Below are positions 41,754-51,381 of a stretch of 64,000 bases of DNA, piece by piece. The stretch comes from Knoellia sp. Soil729 (GTDB taxonomy: Bacteria; Actinomycetota; Actinomycetes; Actinomycetales; Dermatophilaceae), in contig NZ_LMSA01000005.1 of assembly GCF_001427985.1 (NCBI RefSeq), positions 95,042 through 159,041 on the forward strand, written 5' to 3'. The notes below the pieces were generated by a model. That model was given only the letters and a program-made list of their open reading frames with translations. It ran no database searches and was not told where the DNA came from. Within the stretch, counting starts at the first letter, position 1. Every line of letters starts with the position of its first letter. The position numbers were made by a program, and so were the translations under genes.

Positions 41754-41790
41754 GCCAAGAATATCATCGAACCGACGTAGACTGGGCCGC

Positions 41791-42252
41791 GTGACGACCA
41801 CCCAACCCCGTCCGGCACCCCAGGGCACCAACCTGCTCGCCCTCGACCAACAGGTCTGTTATGCCCTCGCCGTCGCCTCACGCAACGTCATCGCGCTCTA
41901 CAAGCCGCTGCTCGAACCCATGGGCCTGACCCACCCGCAGTACCTCGTCATGCTGGCCCTCTGGGAGGAGACACCACTCACGGTGAGCGAGCTCGGACGC
42001 CGGGTGAGCCTTGACCCGGGCACCATGTCCCCGCTGCTCAAGCGCCTCGAGGTCGGCGGCCTGATCACGCGCGCACGCGACCCGAAGGACGAGCGCGCGC
42101 TCGCGGTCTCCCTCACTCCTCGCGGTGCTCGCCTGCGTGCCCGGGCCGAGAAGGTCCCACCGGCAATCCTCGCGCGGCTTGGCATGGAGGTGACGGAGCT
42201 CGAGTCCCTCCGCGACGGCCTCACCCGCCTCATCGCCGCCGCACGCTCCTGA
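41791..42252 (+). CDS. MarR-family regulator, OhrR-like
   Basis: A 153-residue winged-helix repressor. LDQQVCYALAVASRN near the N-terminus holds the single conserved Cys of OhrR-type peroxide sensors, followed by LTHPQYLVMLALWE, LGRRVSLDPGTMSPLLKRLE (recognition helix) and the wing DPKDERALAVSLT. The GTG at 41791 starts the conserved N-terminus. No ohr gene is adjacent, so the target may be the divergent short gene or lie elsewhere. Peroxide sensing is inferred from the Cys. Confidence 0.85.
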   Translation: MTTTQPRPAPQGTNLLALDQQVCYALAVASRNVIALYKPLLEPMGLTHPQYLVMLALWEETPLTVSELGRRVSLDPGTMSPLLKRLEVGGLITRARDPKDERALAVSLTPRGARLRARAEKVPPAILARLGMEVTELESLRDGLTRLIAAARS

Positions 42253-42299
42253 CCTCCAGCGTTCCTGGGCTCCACCGACCCCGGGAGCCCCAGCCAGGG

Positions 42300-45200
42300 T
42301 CAGCCGACGTGGACGCGGGCGTTGCGGAACATCCGCATCCAGGGCGAGACGTCCTCGACCCGGCCGCTCGTCCACGACATCTGCGCGTTGCGCTGCACTC
42401 GCTCGGGGTGAGGCATCATCGCGGTGAACCGGCCATCGGTCGTCGTCACCGACGTGAGTCCGTCGGGGGAACCGTTGGGGTTCGAGGGGTATGCCGTCGC
42501 GACTCCACCATCGTTGTCGACGAAGCGCGCCACTCGCTGGACGGAGGCCTCGTCGCCGCGCGCGGAGAAGTTGGCGAACCCCTCACCGTGGGCGACGGCG
42601 ATCGGGATGCGCGACCCGGCCATGCCGGTCGTGAAGATCGACGGCGACTCGAGGACCTCGACGAGCGAGAGGCGGGCCTCGTACTGCTCGGACCGGTTGC
42701 GGGTGAAGCGCGGCCACGCCTCCGCCCCCGGGATGAGGTCGGCCAGGGCGGCGAACATCTGGGCGCCGTTGCAGATGCCGAGCCCGAACGTGTCGCCGCG
42801 GGAGAAGAACCGTGAGAACTCCTGCGTCAGCCGGGAGTTGAAGAGCACCGAACGCGCCCAGCCCTCCCCGGCACCGAGGGTGTCGCCGTAGGAGAAGCCA
42901 CCGCACGCCACCAGTCCGACGACGTCGGAGAGCGAGGCGCGCCCGGTTTGGAGGTCGGTCATGTGGACGTCGAGCGTCTCGAACCCGGCACGGTGGAACG
43001 CGTAGGCCGTCTCGACGTGGGAGTTCACGCCCTGCTCCCGCAGGACGGCGACCCGGGGCCGCGCCCCCACGGTGAGGTAGGGCGCCGTGATGTCGTCGTT
43101 CGGGTCGAACGAGGTCGACACGTGCAGCCCGGGGTCGTCATCGGCGCCGAACCGGGCGTGCTCCTCGTCGGCGCACTCGGGGTTGTCCCGCAGCGACGAG
43201 ATGCGCCACGACACCTCGTCCCACGCCTGAGCCAGGTCCACGGTGGACTCGTCGAGCGGCACCGCGCCGTCGACCGCGACGATGACCCGGCGCTCGGGGT
43301 GCGTGCCGCCGATGATCGAGGCGAACTCGCCGACGCCCGCGTTGACCAGCACCTCGCGGACCTCGCCCACCGAGTCGGAGCGCACGCCGAGCACTGCACC
43401 CAGCTCCTCGGTGAAGAGCGCAGCCACGGAGTCCACCGCGATCTCGACGCCGAGCCCACCGGCGAACGCCATCTCGCACACGGTCGCCCACAGCCCACCG
43501 TCGGAACGGTCGTGGTAGGCCGAGACCAGCCCACGAGAGCGCAGCTCGCTCACGGCGTTGGCCAGGGCCACCAGCCGCGACGGGTCGTCCAGGTCAGGAA
43601 CGTCGCCGCCGAAGACGCCCGACACCTGCGCGAGCATCGAGCCGCCCAAGCGGTTGGCGCCAGCGCCAAGGTCCACCAACACCAGCGCCGAGTCGGGCTG
43701 CAGCTGCGGCGTGAGGGTCCCGCGGACGTCGGGCAGCGCAGCGAAGGCCGAGACCACGAGCGACACCGGTGACGTGACCTGACGCGACTGGCCGGACTCG
43801 GGATCGGTCCACCTGGTGCGCATCGACATCGAGTCCTTGCCGACCGGCACAGAGATCCCCAGGGCAGGGCACAGCTCCATCGCCACGGCCTCGACCGTGT
43901 CGAACAGGGCGGCGTCCTCGCCGTCCTCGCCCGCCGCGGCCATCCAGTTGCAGGACAGCTTGACGGCCGACAGTGACGGCAAGGGAGCAGCGAGAAGGTT
44001 CGTCAACGCCTCGCCGACCGCCATGCGACCGGAGGCGGGAGCGTTGACGGAGGCGAGCGGCATACGCTCCCCCGAGGCCATGGCCTCACCCGCGAAGCCG
44101 ACATGGTCGGCCAAGGTGACCGCCACGTCGGCGACGGGCACCTGCCACGGACCAACGAGCTGGTCGCGATGCGTGAACCCGCCGACGGTGCGGTCGCCGA
44201 TGGTGATGAGGAAGCGCTTGCTCGCGACCGAGGGGTGACGAAGGAGGGCGTATGCCGCGTCGCGCACGTCGACGTCGCTCACCTGGAGCGGGTCCCCGGT
44301 CCACGACACCCGGGTCGCGTCGCGGGTCATGCGCGGGGGCTTGCCGAGCAGGACCTCCATGGGCATGTCGATGGGCACGTCGTCGTCGGACTCACCGGCC
44401 ACGAGCAGCTGGGCGTCGTCGGCCGCGACGCCGATGACCGCCATCGGGCACCGTTCGCGCTCGGCAAAGGACTCGAGCAGCTCCAGCGACTCGGGCGCGA
44501 TGGCCAGGACGTAGCGCTCCTGGCTCTCGTTGACCCAGATCTCCTTGGGGGCGAGCCCGGACTCCTCGAGTTGGACGGCCGAGAGGTCGAAGCGGGCACC
44601 CAGGCCGGCGTCGTTGACCAGTTCGGGGAAGGCGTTGGACAGCCCACCCGCGCCGACGTCGTGGATCGCGAGCACGGGGTTGTCGGCGCCCAGGGACCAG
44701 CAGGAGTTGATGACCTCCTGAGCGCGCCGCTCCATCTCGGGGTTGCCGCGCTGCACGGAGTTGAAGTCGAGGTCGGCGGCGTTGGTGCCCGACGCCATCG
44801 ACGACGCGGCGCCACCACCCATGCCGATGCGCATGCCGGGCCCGCCGATCTGCACGAGCAGCGAGCCGGCGGGGAAGAGGATCTTCTCGGTCTGGTCGGC
44901 GCTGATCGAGCCGAGGCCACCGGCGCTCATGATCGGCTTGTGGTAGCCGCGGCGCACCCCGTCGACGGTCTGCTCGTAGACGCGGAAGAACCCACCGAGG
45001 CCCGGACGGCCGAACTCGTTGTTGAAGGCCGCAGCCCCGATCGGGCCGTCGACCATGATCTCGAGCGGGGTGGCGATGTGCTCGGGCGCGCCATAGACCT
45101 CGCGCTCCCACGGCTCGTCGGTGCCGGGCAGGTTGAGGTTCGAGACGACGAACCCGGTGAGCCCAGCCTTGGGCGCCGACCCTCGGCCGGTCGCGCCCTC

Positions 45201-46202
45201 GTCACGGATCTCGCCGCCGGCACCGGTCGCGGCGCCGGGGAACGGCGAGATCGCAGTCGGGTGGTTGTGGGTCTCGACCTTCATGAGGACGTGGACGTCC
45301 TCCTCGCGAGCGGCATAGGGTGTCGGCCCGTCACCACGCTGGGGCAGCCAGCGCTCGATCCGGCGGCCCTCCATGACGGAGGCGTTGTCCTTGTAGGCGA
45401 CGACCGTGCCGGCGCCGGCGACCTTCTCGGTGTGCCGGATCATCCCGAACAGGCTCTTGACCTGCGGCTCACCGTCGACGATGAAGTCGGCGTTGAAGAT
45501 CTTGTGGCGGCAGTGCTCGGAGTTGGCCTGCGCGAACATCATCAGCTCGACGTCGGTCGGGTTGCGCCGCAGTCCCGTGAACGACTCGGCCAGGTAGTCG
45601 ATCTCGTCGTCGGACAGGGCGAGCCCGTATGCCGTGTTGGCACCTTCCAGCGCCTCTCGCCCACCGCCGAGGACATCGACGTGCTCCATCGGCTCGGCCT
45701 CGCGCTCCTCGAAGAGGGCGGCGAAGGCCTCGTGGGTGGGCAGGGCGGTCTCGGTCATGCGGTCGTGCAGGACCGCTGCGACGGCGCCCCATCTGTCAGC
45801 ATCGGTCGCCGTACCTGTGTGGTCGACTCCTTCGAGCACGAACTCGGTGACCCGCTCGACCCGGCGGATGTCGATGCCGCAGTTGTGGACGATGTCGGTG
45901 GCCTTGCTCGCCCACGGCGAGATCGTGCCGAGGCGGGGGCCGACCACGACGAGGGCGCTCGGATCCGTGGAGGGTGCGTCACCGGCATACGGATCGCCGT
46001 AGGTCAGGAGTTCGGTCAGCCGCGCCGCGGCGTCGACAGTGAGTGGCTGCTCACTCGCGACCCAGTGCACGAAGCGCGCGCTGACGGCGGTGACGGCGGG
46101 ATCGACGGCCTGCAGTCGCGCCAGCAGCGCTCGGGCCCGGAAGGGGGAGAGCGCAGAGCCACCCTCGACGGTCGTCAGGGCGAGCTCATGCGTCGAAACC
46201 AT
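42300..46202 (-). CDS. purL: Phosphoribosylformylglycinamidine synthase, single-chain large PurL
   Basis: Fourth step of purine synthesis (FGAR to FGAM). A 1300-residue single chain holding all domains: an N-terminal PurS-like/linker part, the ATP-binding synthase domain ([47 protein letters not shown]), a second inactive half, and a C-terminal class I glutaminase ([31 protein letters not shown] with the nucleophile Cys, MMPHPERVQ). Mycobacteria and Streptomyces instead use separate PurS, PurQ and short PurL. Start ATG 46202 behind GGAGAC. Monocistronic as far as visible. Confidence 0.95.
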   Translation of the reverse strand: MVSTHELALTTVEGGSALSPFRARALLARLQAVDPAVTAVSARFVHWVASEQPLTVDAAARLTELLTYGDPYAGDAPSTDPSALVVVGPRLGTISPWASKATDIVHNCGIDIRRVERVTEFVLEGVDHTGTATDADRWGAVAAVLHDRMTETALPTHEAFAALFEEREAEPMEHVDVLGGGREALEGANTAYGLALSDDEIDYLAESFTGLRRNPTDVELMMFAQANSEHCRHKIFNADFIVDGEPQVKSLFGMIRHTEKVAGAGTVVAYKDNASVMEGRRIERWLPQRGDGPTPYAAREEDVHVLMKVETHNHPTAISPFPGAATGAGGEIRDEGATGRGSAPKAGLTGFVVSNLNLPGTDEPWEREVYGAPEHIATPLEIMVDGPIGAAAFNNEFGRPGLGGFFRVYEQTVDGVRRGYHKPIMSAGGLGSISADQTEKILFPAGSLLVQIGGPGMRIGMGGGAASSMASGTNAADLDFNSVQRGNPEMERRAQEVINSCWSLGADNPVLAIHDVGAGGLSNAFPELVNDAGLGARFDLSAVQLEESGLAPKEIWVNESQERYVLAIAPESLELLESFAERERCPMAVIGVAADDAQLLVAGESDDDVPIDMPMEVLLGKPPRMTRDATRVSWTGDPLQVSDVDVRDAAYALLRHPSVASKRFLITIGDRTVGGFTHRDQLVGPWQVPVADVAVTLADHVGFAGEAMASGERMPLASVNAPASGRMAVGEALTNLLAAPLPSLSAVKLSCNWMAAAGEDGEDAALFDTVEAVAMELCPALGISVPVGKDSMSMRTRWTDPESGQSRQVTSPVSLVVSAFAALPDVRGTLTPQLQPDSALVLVDLGAGANRLGGSMLAQVSGVFGGDVPDLDDPSRLVALANAVSELRSRGLVSAYHDRSDGGLWATVCEMAFAGGLGVEIAVDSVAALFTEELGAVLGVRSDSVGEVREVLVNAGVGEFASIIGGTHPERRVIVAVDGAVPLDESTVDLAQAWDEVSWRISSLRDNPECADEEHARFGADDDPGLHVSTSFDPNDDITAPYLTVGARPRVAVLREQGVNSHVETAYAFHRAGFETLDVHMTDLQTGRASLSDVVGLVACGGFSYGDTLGAGEGWARSVLFNSRLTQEFSRFFSRGDTFGLGICNGAQMFAALADLIPGAEAWPRFTRNRSEQYEARLSLVEVLESPSIFTTGMAGSRIPIAVAHGEGFANFSARGDEASVQRVARFVDNDGGVATAYPSNPNGSPDGLTSVTTTDGRFTAMMPHPERVQRNAQMSWTSGRVEDVSPWMRMFRNARVHVG

Positions 46203-46293
46203 CACTAAAACGTCTCCAGGGAGGTGCGGCGGGGCCGAGTCACAGGCTACTGGGCTGCGCGACGGAGCCCCACAGCCGGATCGGCACGACCGG

Positions 46294-47049
46294 TCAGCGG
46301 TGCGTGGTGAGAACGCGCGGCACGTCGTCGACCACGAGGGCGTCGACACCGCCGTTGCGCAGGGCATCGAGGACATCCGGTGCGGGGCACCACACCATGA
46401 GCTCCCGTCCTGCGCCGTGCACAGCCCCCGTGACCTCGTCGACGCTCGCGTCCTCACCGAACCGGCGCTGGACCTGCGGGTCCAGTGACCCGGCATGCAG
46501 TGCCAGCAGCTGCACGTCGAGGTGCGCCGCCGCGGCGACGGCGATACCGATGGGGAAGTTCAGCCACGTCAGCCAGCCGAGCGCCATGCGGGGGTCTCCC
46601 GCCCGCACCTGCCCCAGCGCGGCCGGGTCGAAGGACTGGGTCAGGGCAGGCCGTGTCCCGAGCCGCGCCGCACACCACCGACCCAGGATCCCGGCCGTCG
46701 TCATCGCCGCGGGACGCCCGGCGTCCGCCACGGAGGACTTGACGTCGAAGACCACCCCCACGGCCTCGGGGACCGCCTCGAGCAGCGCGTCCAGACGCAG
46801 GGCGCCCACCGCGTCGAGGTCGCTCGCCGACCGCGCGGACACCTGGGACCCATCGGGCAGCACCGTGTTGTGGATGACGAAGAGCTCGTCGTCCCGCGCC
46901 CTGCGCACGTCGACCTCGATCCACTCGAGACCGAGCTCGATCCCCCTGAGGAACGACTCCATCGTGTTCTGCGTCAGGCCGTCGACGACACCGGCGCCGA
47001 GCCCGCGGTGCCCGACCAGCGTGCCCGGCTCGCCGAAGATCCCACTCAC
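46294..47049 (-). CDS. Glycerophosphodiester phosphodiesterase
   Basis: A 251-residue TIM-barrel enzyme of the GDPD family: [20 protein letters not shown] with the catalytic His and the N-T-x-E-S context, [20 protein letters not shown] with metal-binding Glu/Asp, and the second His in IHNTVLPDG. It releases glycerol-3-phosphate from glycerophosphodiesters. GTG start at 47049 overlaps the purC stop (GTGA), so the two are cotranscribed, as often seen in actinobacteria. Confidence 0.88.
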   Translation of the reverse strand: MSGIFGEPGTLVGHRGLGAGVVDGLTQNTMESFLRGIELGLEWIEVDVRRARDDELFVIHNTVLPDGSQVSARSASDLDAVGALRLDALLEAVPEAVGVVFDVKSSVADAGRPAAMTTAGILGRWCAARLGTRPALTQSFDPAALGQVRAGDPRMALGWLTWLNFPIGIAVAAAAHLDVQLLALHAGSLDPQVQRRFGEDASVDEVTGAVHGAGRELMVWCPAPDVLDALRNGGVDALVVDDVPRVLTTHR

Positions 47050-47939
47050 GACCGGAAGGTCAGTCCGGTGAGCCGCTCGTAGGCCTCGACGTACTTCGCG
47101 CGTGTCCGCTCGACCACCTCCGCGGGGAGCGCGGGTGGCGCCTCACCCGAGGACTTGTCCCAACCACTGGCGGGCGAGAGCAGCCACTCCCGCACGAACT
47201 CCTTGTCGAAGCTGGGCTGGGTGTGTCCCGGCTCCCACTGGTCGGCCGGCCAGAAGCGTGAGGAGTCGGGCGTGAGCACCTCGTCGGCGAGCACGAGGGC
47301 GCCGGACGCATCCACCCCGAACTCCACCTTGGTGTCGGCGATGAGGATGCCTCGCTCCCCCGCGATCTCGTTGCCCCGGGCCAGGATGCGCGTCGTCAGG
47401 TCACGCAGCGCCTCTGCGTGCTCGGCGCCCACCTGGGCGACGACGGCCTCGTACGACATCGGCTCGTCGTGCTGCCCCATGGGCGCCTTGGTGGACGGGG
47501 TGAACAGCACCTCGTCGAACCGGTCGCCGTCGCGCAGCCCGGCGGGCAGGGGCAGTCCGCTCACAGTGCCGTCCGCGACGTACTCCCGCAGCCCGCCACC
47601 CGTGAGGTAGGCACGCGCCACGCACTCGACCGGCACCATGTCGAGCTTCTGCACGAGGACCGCCCGCCCGGCCACCATCTCGGGCACGTCGGTGGACACG
47701 ACGTGGTTGGGCACGAGGTCGACGAGCTGGTCGAACCACCACAGGGACAGCTGGGTCAGCACCGCCCCCTTGTCGGGGATCGGTGGGTCGAGGATGAAGT
47801 CGAACGCCGAGATGCGGTCCGAGGCCACGAGCAGCAGCTGGTCGTCGCGACCGTCCGGGGCGTAGAGGTCCCGCACCTTGCCCGAGTAGAGGTGCGTGAA
47901 GCCAAGGATCTCCAGCGGTGACAGGGCAGGCGTCGTCAT
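47046..47939 (-). CDS. purC: SAICAR synthetase (phosphoribosylaminoimidazole-succinocarboxamide synthase)
   Basis: A 297-residue ATP-grasp-like enzyme joining aspartate to CAIR. YSGKVRDLYAP (ATP loop), LLLVASDRISAFDFILDPPI, VVSTDVPEMV, VPVECVARAYLTGGGLREY and TKVEFGVDASGALVLADEVL are standard. Start ATG 47939. It overlaps the glycerophosphodiesterase gene by 4 bases and is divergent from bioY. Confidence 0.95.
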   Translation of the reverse strand: MTTPALSPLEILGFTHLYSGKVRDLYAPDGRDDQLLLVASDRISAFDFILDPPIPDKGAVLTQLSLWWFDQLVDLVPNHVVSTDVPEMVAGRAVLVQKLDMVPVECVARAYLTGGGLREYVADGTVSGLPLPAGLRDGDRFDEVLFTPSTKAPMGQHDEPMSYEAVVAQVGAEHAEALRDLTTRILARGNEIAGERGILIADTKVEFGVDASGALVLADEVLTPDSSRFWPADQWEPGHTQPSFDKEFVREWLLSPASGWDKSSGEAPPALPAEVVERTRAKYVEAYERLTGLTFRS

Positions 47940-48041
47940 GGTGCTGATTCTCGCAGCCCGGTCCCGCGGCCATCCCGTCGGCGCGGTCCACGAGGCGGTC
48001 CAGGGCCCGCGCCGACACCCGGGAGTGGCACAGTACGGCCC

Positions 48042-48629
48042 ATGCTCACGTCCCGGGACCTCTCCCTCATCGCCACCTTCACCGGTGTGATCGCTGCGCT
48101 CGGTCTCATCCCGGCCATCGCCCCGTTCGGCGGAAGCGTGCCGATCACGGCCCAGTCGATGGGCGTCATGCTCGCGGGGGCCATCCTCGGGTCGAAGCGT
48201 GGCGCGCTGTCGGCGTTGCTCCTGCTCGCCCTCCTCGCCATCGGCCTGCCGCTGCTCTCCGGTGGACGTGGGGGCCTCGGCGTCTTCGCCGCCCCCAGCG
48301 CCGGTTACATCTTCGGCTTCCCGGTCGCGGCCTTCCTCGTGGGCCTGCTCACCGAGCGGATCGGCCGCCCCTACCGGCTGGGGCTCGGCATCATGGCCAA
48401 CGTCCTCGGTGGCGTCATCGCCCTCAACGCGATCGGCATCGTCGGCATGGCGCTGGTCCTCCGCGTCTCCCTGGTCAAGGCGACCACGCTGGCCGCGGTC
48501 TTCATGCCCGGCGACGTCGTCAAGGCCGTCCTCACCGCCTTCATCGCCGTTGGCGTCCACGCTGCCTACCCCGGGCTCATCCCGGCCCGCCGGCAGCAGC
48601 CCACCCCGGCCGAGCGCGTCTCCGCCTGA
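48042..48629 (+). CDS. bioY: Biotin transporter S component BioY
   Basis: A 195-residue membrane protein with six hydrophobic segments. VPITAQSMGVMLAGAILGSK is the classical BioY Q-x-x-x-V-x-L-A-G motif region, and FAAPSAGYIFGFPVAAFLVG is the second one. It binds biotin as the substrate-capture part of an ECF transporter. The start at ATG 48042 follows a TACGGC-like -10 and may be leaderless. bioM and bioN follow immediately. Confidence 0.92.
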   Translation: MLTSRDLSLIATFTGVIAALGLIPAIAPFGGSVPITAQSMGVMLAGAILGSKRGALSALLLLALLAIGLPLLSGGRGGLGVFAAPSAGYIFGFPVAAFLVGLLTERIGRPYRLGLGIMANVLGGVIALNAIGIVGMALVLRVSLVKATTLAAVFMPGDVVKAVLTAFIAVGVHAAYPGLIPARRQQPTPAERVSA

Positions 48630-48642
48630 GCCGTCACTGTCC

Positions 48643-49338
48643 TTGCCCGAGATCCGCGTCAGCCACGTCAGCCACTCCTTCGGCGACGGCTCGGCGCGTC
48701 GGACGGTGCTGACCGACCTCGACGTCACGCTCACCGAGCCCCGCATCGGCATCGTGGGAGCCAACGGCTCGGGCAAGTCGACCTTCGTGCGCCTTCTCAA
48801 CGGGCTCGTCCACCCCGACTCGGGGACCGTGACCGTCGACGGCCGCGACACGGTGCGCGACGGTCGCGAGGTCCGGCGCCGGGTGGGCTTCTGCTTCACC
48901 GACCCGGACGCGCAGATCGTCATGCCGACCGTCGCCGAGGACGTCGCGTTCGGGCTGCGTCGTCGAGGTCTCACCAAGGACGAGGTGCGGGCGCGCACGC
49001 AGGGTGCGCTCACGGCATACGGGCTGTCCGGTCATGCCGACCACCCCGCCCACCTGCTCTCCGGTGGCCAGAAGCAGCTACTCGCGCTGGCGAGCGTCCT
49101 CGTCACCGAGCCGGACCTCCTCGTCCTCGACGAGCCGACGACCCTGCTCGACCTGCGCAACGCCGCCATGGTCCGCAGCGTCGTCGACGGTCTCGCGCAG
49201 CAGGTCGTGCTCGTCACCCACCACCTCGACCTGCTCGACGGCTTCGACCGCGTGCTCGTCTTCAACGAGGGACGCATCGTCCACGACGGAGCGCCTGCGG
49301 GCGCCGTTGTCGCCTACCGCGCGCTCGCCACGGCCTGA
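48643..49338 (+). CDS. bioM: ECF biotin transporter ATPase BioM
   Basis: A 231-residue ABC ATPase: Walker A IVGANGSGKST, Q-loop DPDAQIVMPTVAEDVAFGL, signature LLSGGQKQLLALASVL, Walker B LLVLDEPTTLLDLRN and H-switch VTHHLDLL. No ATG or GTG fits near the conserved N-terminus; the likely start is TTG 48643 (a CTG lies two codons upstream). It is fourteen bases after bioY and overlaps bioN by one base (TGATG). It powers biotin uptake. Confidence 0.9.
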   Translation: MPEIRVSHVSHSFGDGSARRTVLTDLDVTLTEPRIGIVGANGSGKSTFVRLLNGLVHPDSGTVTVDGRDTVRDGREVRRRVGFCFTDPDAQIVMPTVAEDVAFGLRRRGLTKDEVRARTQGALTAYGLSGHADHPAHLLSGGQKQLLALASVLVTEPDLLVLDEPTTLLDLRNAAMVRSVVDGLAQQVVLVTHHLDLLDGFDRVLVFNEGRIVHDGAPAGAVVAYRALATA

Positions 49339-49946
49339 TGGCAGCCCAGGCCGTCCCGCTCTACCTGCCCGGCAGCTCCGTCGTGCACCGCACCGGCGCC
49401 GGGACCAAGCTGCTCGTCCTGCTCGCCGCCGGCGTGGCGCTGGCCCTGTGGCGGTCACCGTGGCAGGTTGCGCTCGCCTTCGCGCTCGTCCTTGCCGGGT
49501 ATGCCGTGGCGCGCCTGCCGCTGCGCACCCTCGTCCGCCAGCTGCTCGGGCTGGCGTGGGTCGCCGTGCCGCTGTTGGCCTTCCAGTGGATCTTCGCGTC
49601 GTGGCAGACCGGCATCGGCGTGGTGGGGTCGTTCGTGTCGATGGTGCTGCTCGCGGGGCTGGTGACCCTCACGACCCGGACGACGGCCATGGTCGACGTC
49701 GTCGTCCGTGCCTGTGGGTGGCTGCGACGTCTCGGTGTCGACCCCGAGCGCGTCGGCCTCATGCTCGCCCTGGGCATCCGCTCGGTGCACGTGGTGATCG
49801 GGCTGGCGCAGGAGGTGCGCGAGGCCCAGCACGCGCGTGGCCTGCGGGCCAGCCCACGAGCGTTCGCGGTGCCGCTCATTGTTCGTTCGCTGCGGCACGC
49901 GGACCGTCTCGGCGAGGCCCTCACCGCCCGCGGTGTCGACGACTGA
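49338..49946 (+). CDS. bioN: ECF transporter transmembrane protein BioN
   Basis: A 202-residue membrane protein: YLPGSSVVHRTGAGTKLLVL at the N-terminus, four to five helices, and the coupling-helix signatures AQEVREAQHARGLRAS and RSLRHADRLGEALTARG that dock onto the ATPases. It completes a BioYMN biotin uptake system. The start codon overlaps the bioM stop by one base. Confidence 0.92.
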   Translation: MAAQAVPLYLPGSSVVHRTGAGTKLLVLLAAGVALALWRSPWQVALAFALVLAGYAVARLPLRTLVRQLLGLAWVAVPLLAFQWIFASWQTGIGVVGSFVSMVLLAGLVTLTTRTTAMVDVVVRACGWLRRLGVDPERVGLMLALGIRSVHVVIGLAQEVREAQHARGLRASPRAFAVPLIVRSLRHADRLGEALTARGVDD

Positions 49947-49976
49947 CCGTCGTCCTTGTGCCCCGACGGGACCGGG

Positions 49977-50423
49977 TCAGACGATGCAGAACTCGTTGCC
50001 CTCCGGGTCCTGCATGACGAGGTGGTCGAGCCTGCCGTTGACCCAGTGCTCACCCTGACGCCGGGCGCCGCGTGCGACCAGGCGGGCCTCGGCCTCGCGG
50101 ATGCGGGTCTCCCGCAGGAGCTGCTCGACGTCACGGCCGCCGCTCACCTTGACGTCGAGGTGAACCCGGTTCTTGACCGTCTTGCCCTCCGGCACCTTGA
50201 GGAAGCTGATGGAGGGTCCGTCGCCGGATGCGGGCCGGATGGCCGCACCGTCATCCCACTCCTCCTGCGGGACGTCGTGGTCACGCAGGAAGCTCTCCCA
50301 GTCCGCCCATCCGGCCGGTGGCGGAGCCCTGACGTAGCCCAGGGCGTCGCACCAGAACTCGGCCAGCTCGCGGGCGTATGTGCAGTCGACGGTGATGCCC
50401 AGCGTGGGGGTGAGGTCGGCCAT
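49977..50423 (-). CDS. VOC (glyoxalase/bleomycin-resistance) family protein
   Basis: A 148-residue protein with two beta-alpha-beta-beta-beta modules: LGITVDCTYARELAEFWCDA, then KNRVHLDVKVSGGRDVEQLL and a terminal DHLVMQDPEGNEFCIV that carries the usual metal Glu position. The first half has the D-C-T-Y-A-R-E-L-A-x-F-W consensus of actinobacterial VOC proteins. It is divergent from the LLM gene with a 22-base gap. Substrate unknown. Confidence 0.85.
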   Translation of the reverse strand: MADLTPTLGITVDCTYARELAEFWCDALGYVRAPPPAGWADWESFLRDHDVPQEEWDDGAAIRPASGDGPSISFLKVPEGKTVKNRVHLDVKVSGGRDVEQLLRETRIREAEARLVARGARRQGEHWVNGRLDHLVMQDPEGNEFCIV

Positions 50424-50445
50424 GCGTCGAGCCTAGGGTGGGCGG

Positions 50446-51375
50446 ATGGACTTCCGGATCTTCACCGAACCCCAGCAGGGCGCGACCTACGACGACCTCC
50501 TCGCCGTGGCCCGCACGACCGAGGACGCGGGCTACGACGCGTTCTTCCGGTCCGACCACTACCTGCACATGGGCGGAGACGGCGCGCCGGGCCCCACCGA
50601 CGCGTGGACGACGCTCGCCGGGCTGGCTCGCGACACGCAGCGCGTCCGCCTCGGGACCCTCGTCACGGCCGCGACCTTCCGGCTGCCCGGCCCGCTCGCC
50701 GTCCAGGTCGCCAACGTCGACCAGATGTCCGGGGGCCGGGTCGAGATGGGACTCGGTGCCGGGTGGTTCGAGGCCGAGCACACGGCATACGGGATCCCCT
50801 TCCCCGACGTCCGGGAGCGCTTCGACCGGCTCGAGGAGCAGCTCGCGGTGATCACCGGACTGTGGACGACGGACAGGAGCGAGACCTTCGACCACGACGG
50901 CTCGCACTACCCGATCGTCGGTGCGCCCGGGCTCGGCCAGCCCGACGACCGCGGTGGCATTCCCGTCATCATCGGCGGCGCGGGCAAGCGACGCACGCCG
51001 GCGCTCGCCGCCCGCTATGCCAACGAGTTCAACTCGGCCTTCCAGGGCGTCGCCGAGAGCAGCGAGCTTTTCGCGCGCGTCCGCGCCGCGTGCGAGGACC
51101 ATCGACGTGACCCCGATGAGCTGGTGTTGTCCGTGGCCAACGTCCTCTGCCTGGGCAACGACGACGCCACCCTCCGGCGACGTGCCGCGGCCATCTCGCG
51201 AGACGTCGACGAGCTGCGCGCCAACGGTCTCGCCGGCTCCAGCGACGAGGTCGTCGACAAGATCGGCCGTTTCGCCGAGGTGGGCACGACGCGCTTCTAC
51301 CTGCAGGTGCTCGACCTCAGCGACCTCGAACACATCGAGGAGTTCGCCGCGACTGTCGTGCCGCAGCTCGCCTGA
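50446..51375 (+). CDS. LLM-class F420-dependent oxidoreductase (TIGR03560-like)
   Basis: A 309-residue luciferase-fold protein. FRIFTEPQQGATYDDLLAVA, DAFFRSDHYLHM, RLGTLVTAATFRLPGPLAVQ, GRVEMGLGAGWFEAEHTAYG and GIPVIIGGAGKRRTPALAAR match the F420-dependent TIGR03560 subgroup. Start ATG 50446 with a very short leader. Reduced F420 could come from fgd. Substrate unknown; it is convergent with purD, 6 bases apart. Confidence 0.87.
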   Translation: MDFRIFTEPQQGATYDDLLAVARTTEDAGYDAFFRSDHYLHMGGDGAPGPTDAWTTLAGLARDTQRVRLGTLVTAATFRLPGPLAVQVANVDQMSGGRVEMGLGAGWFEAEHTAYGIPFPDVRERFDRLEEQLAVITGLWTTDRSETFDHDGSHYPIVGAPGLGQPDDRGGIPVIIGGAGKRRTPALAARYANEFNSAFQGVAESSELFARVRAACEDHRRDPDELVLSVANVLCLGNDDATLRRRAAAISRDVDELRANGLAGSSDEVVDKIGRFAEVGTTRFYLQVLDLSDLEHIEEFAATVVPQLA

Positions 51376-51381
51376 GCCGGG

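Noticed and set aside
47940..48041. Riboswitch or BirA-type operator before bioY
   Set aside because: The leader is very short and shows no conserved aptamer or a clear BirA palindrome.
49956..51110. Long plus-strand ORF (384 codons) spanning the VOC and LLM genes
   Set aside because: It is antisense to the VOC gene and out of frame with the LLM gene; its composition (Arg/Gly/Pro-rich) is that of a GC-rich shadow frame.
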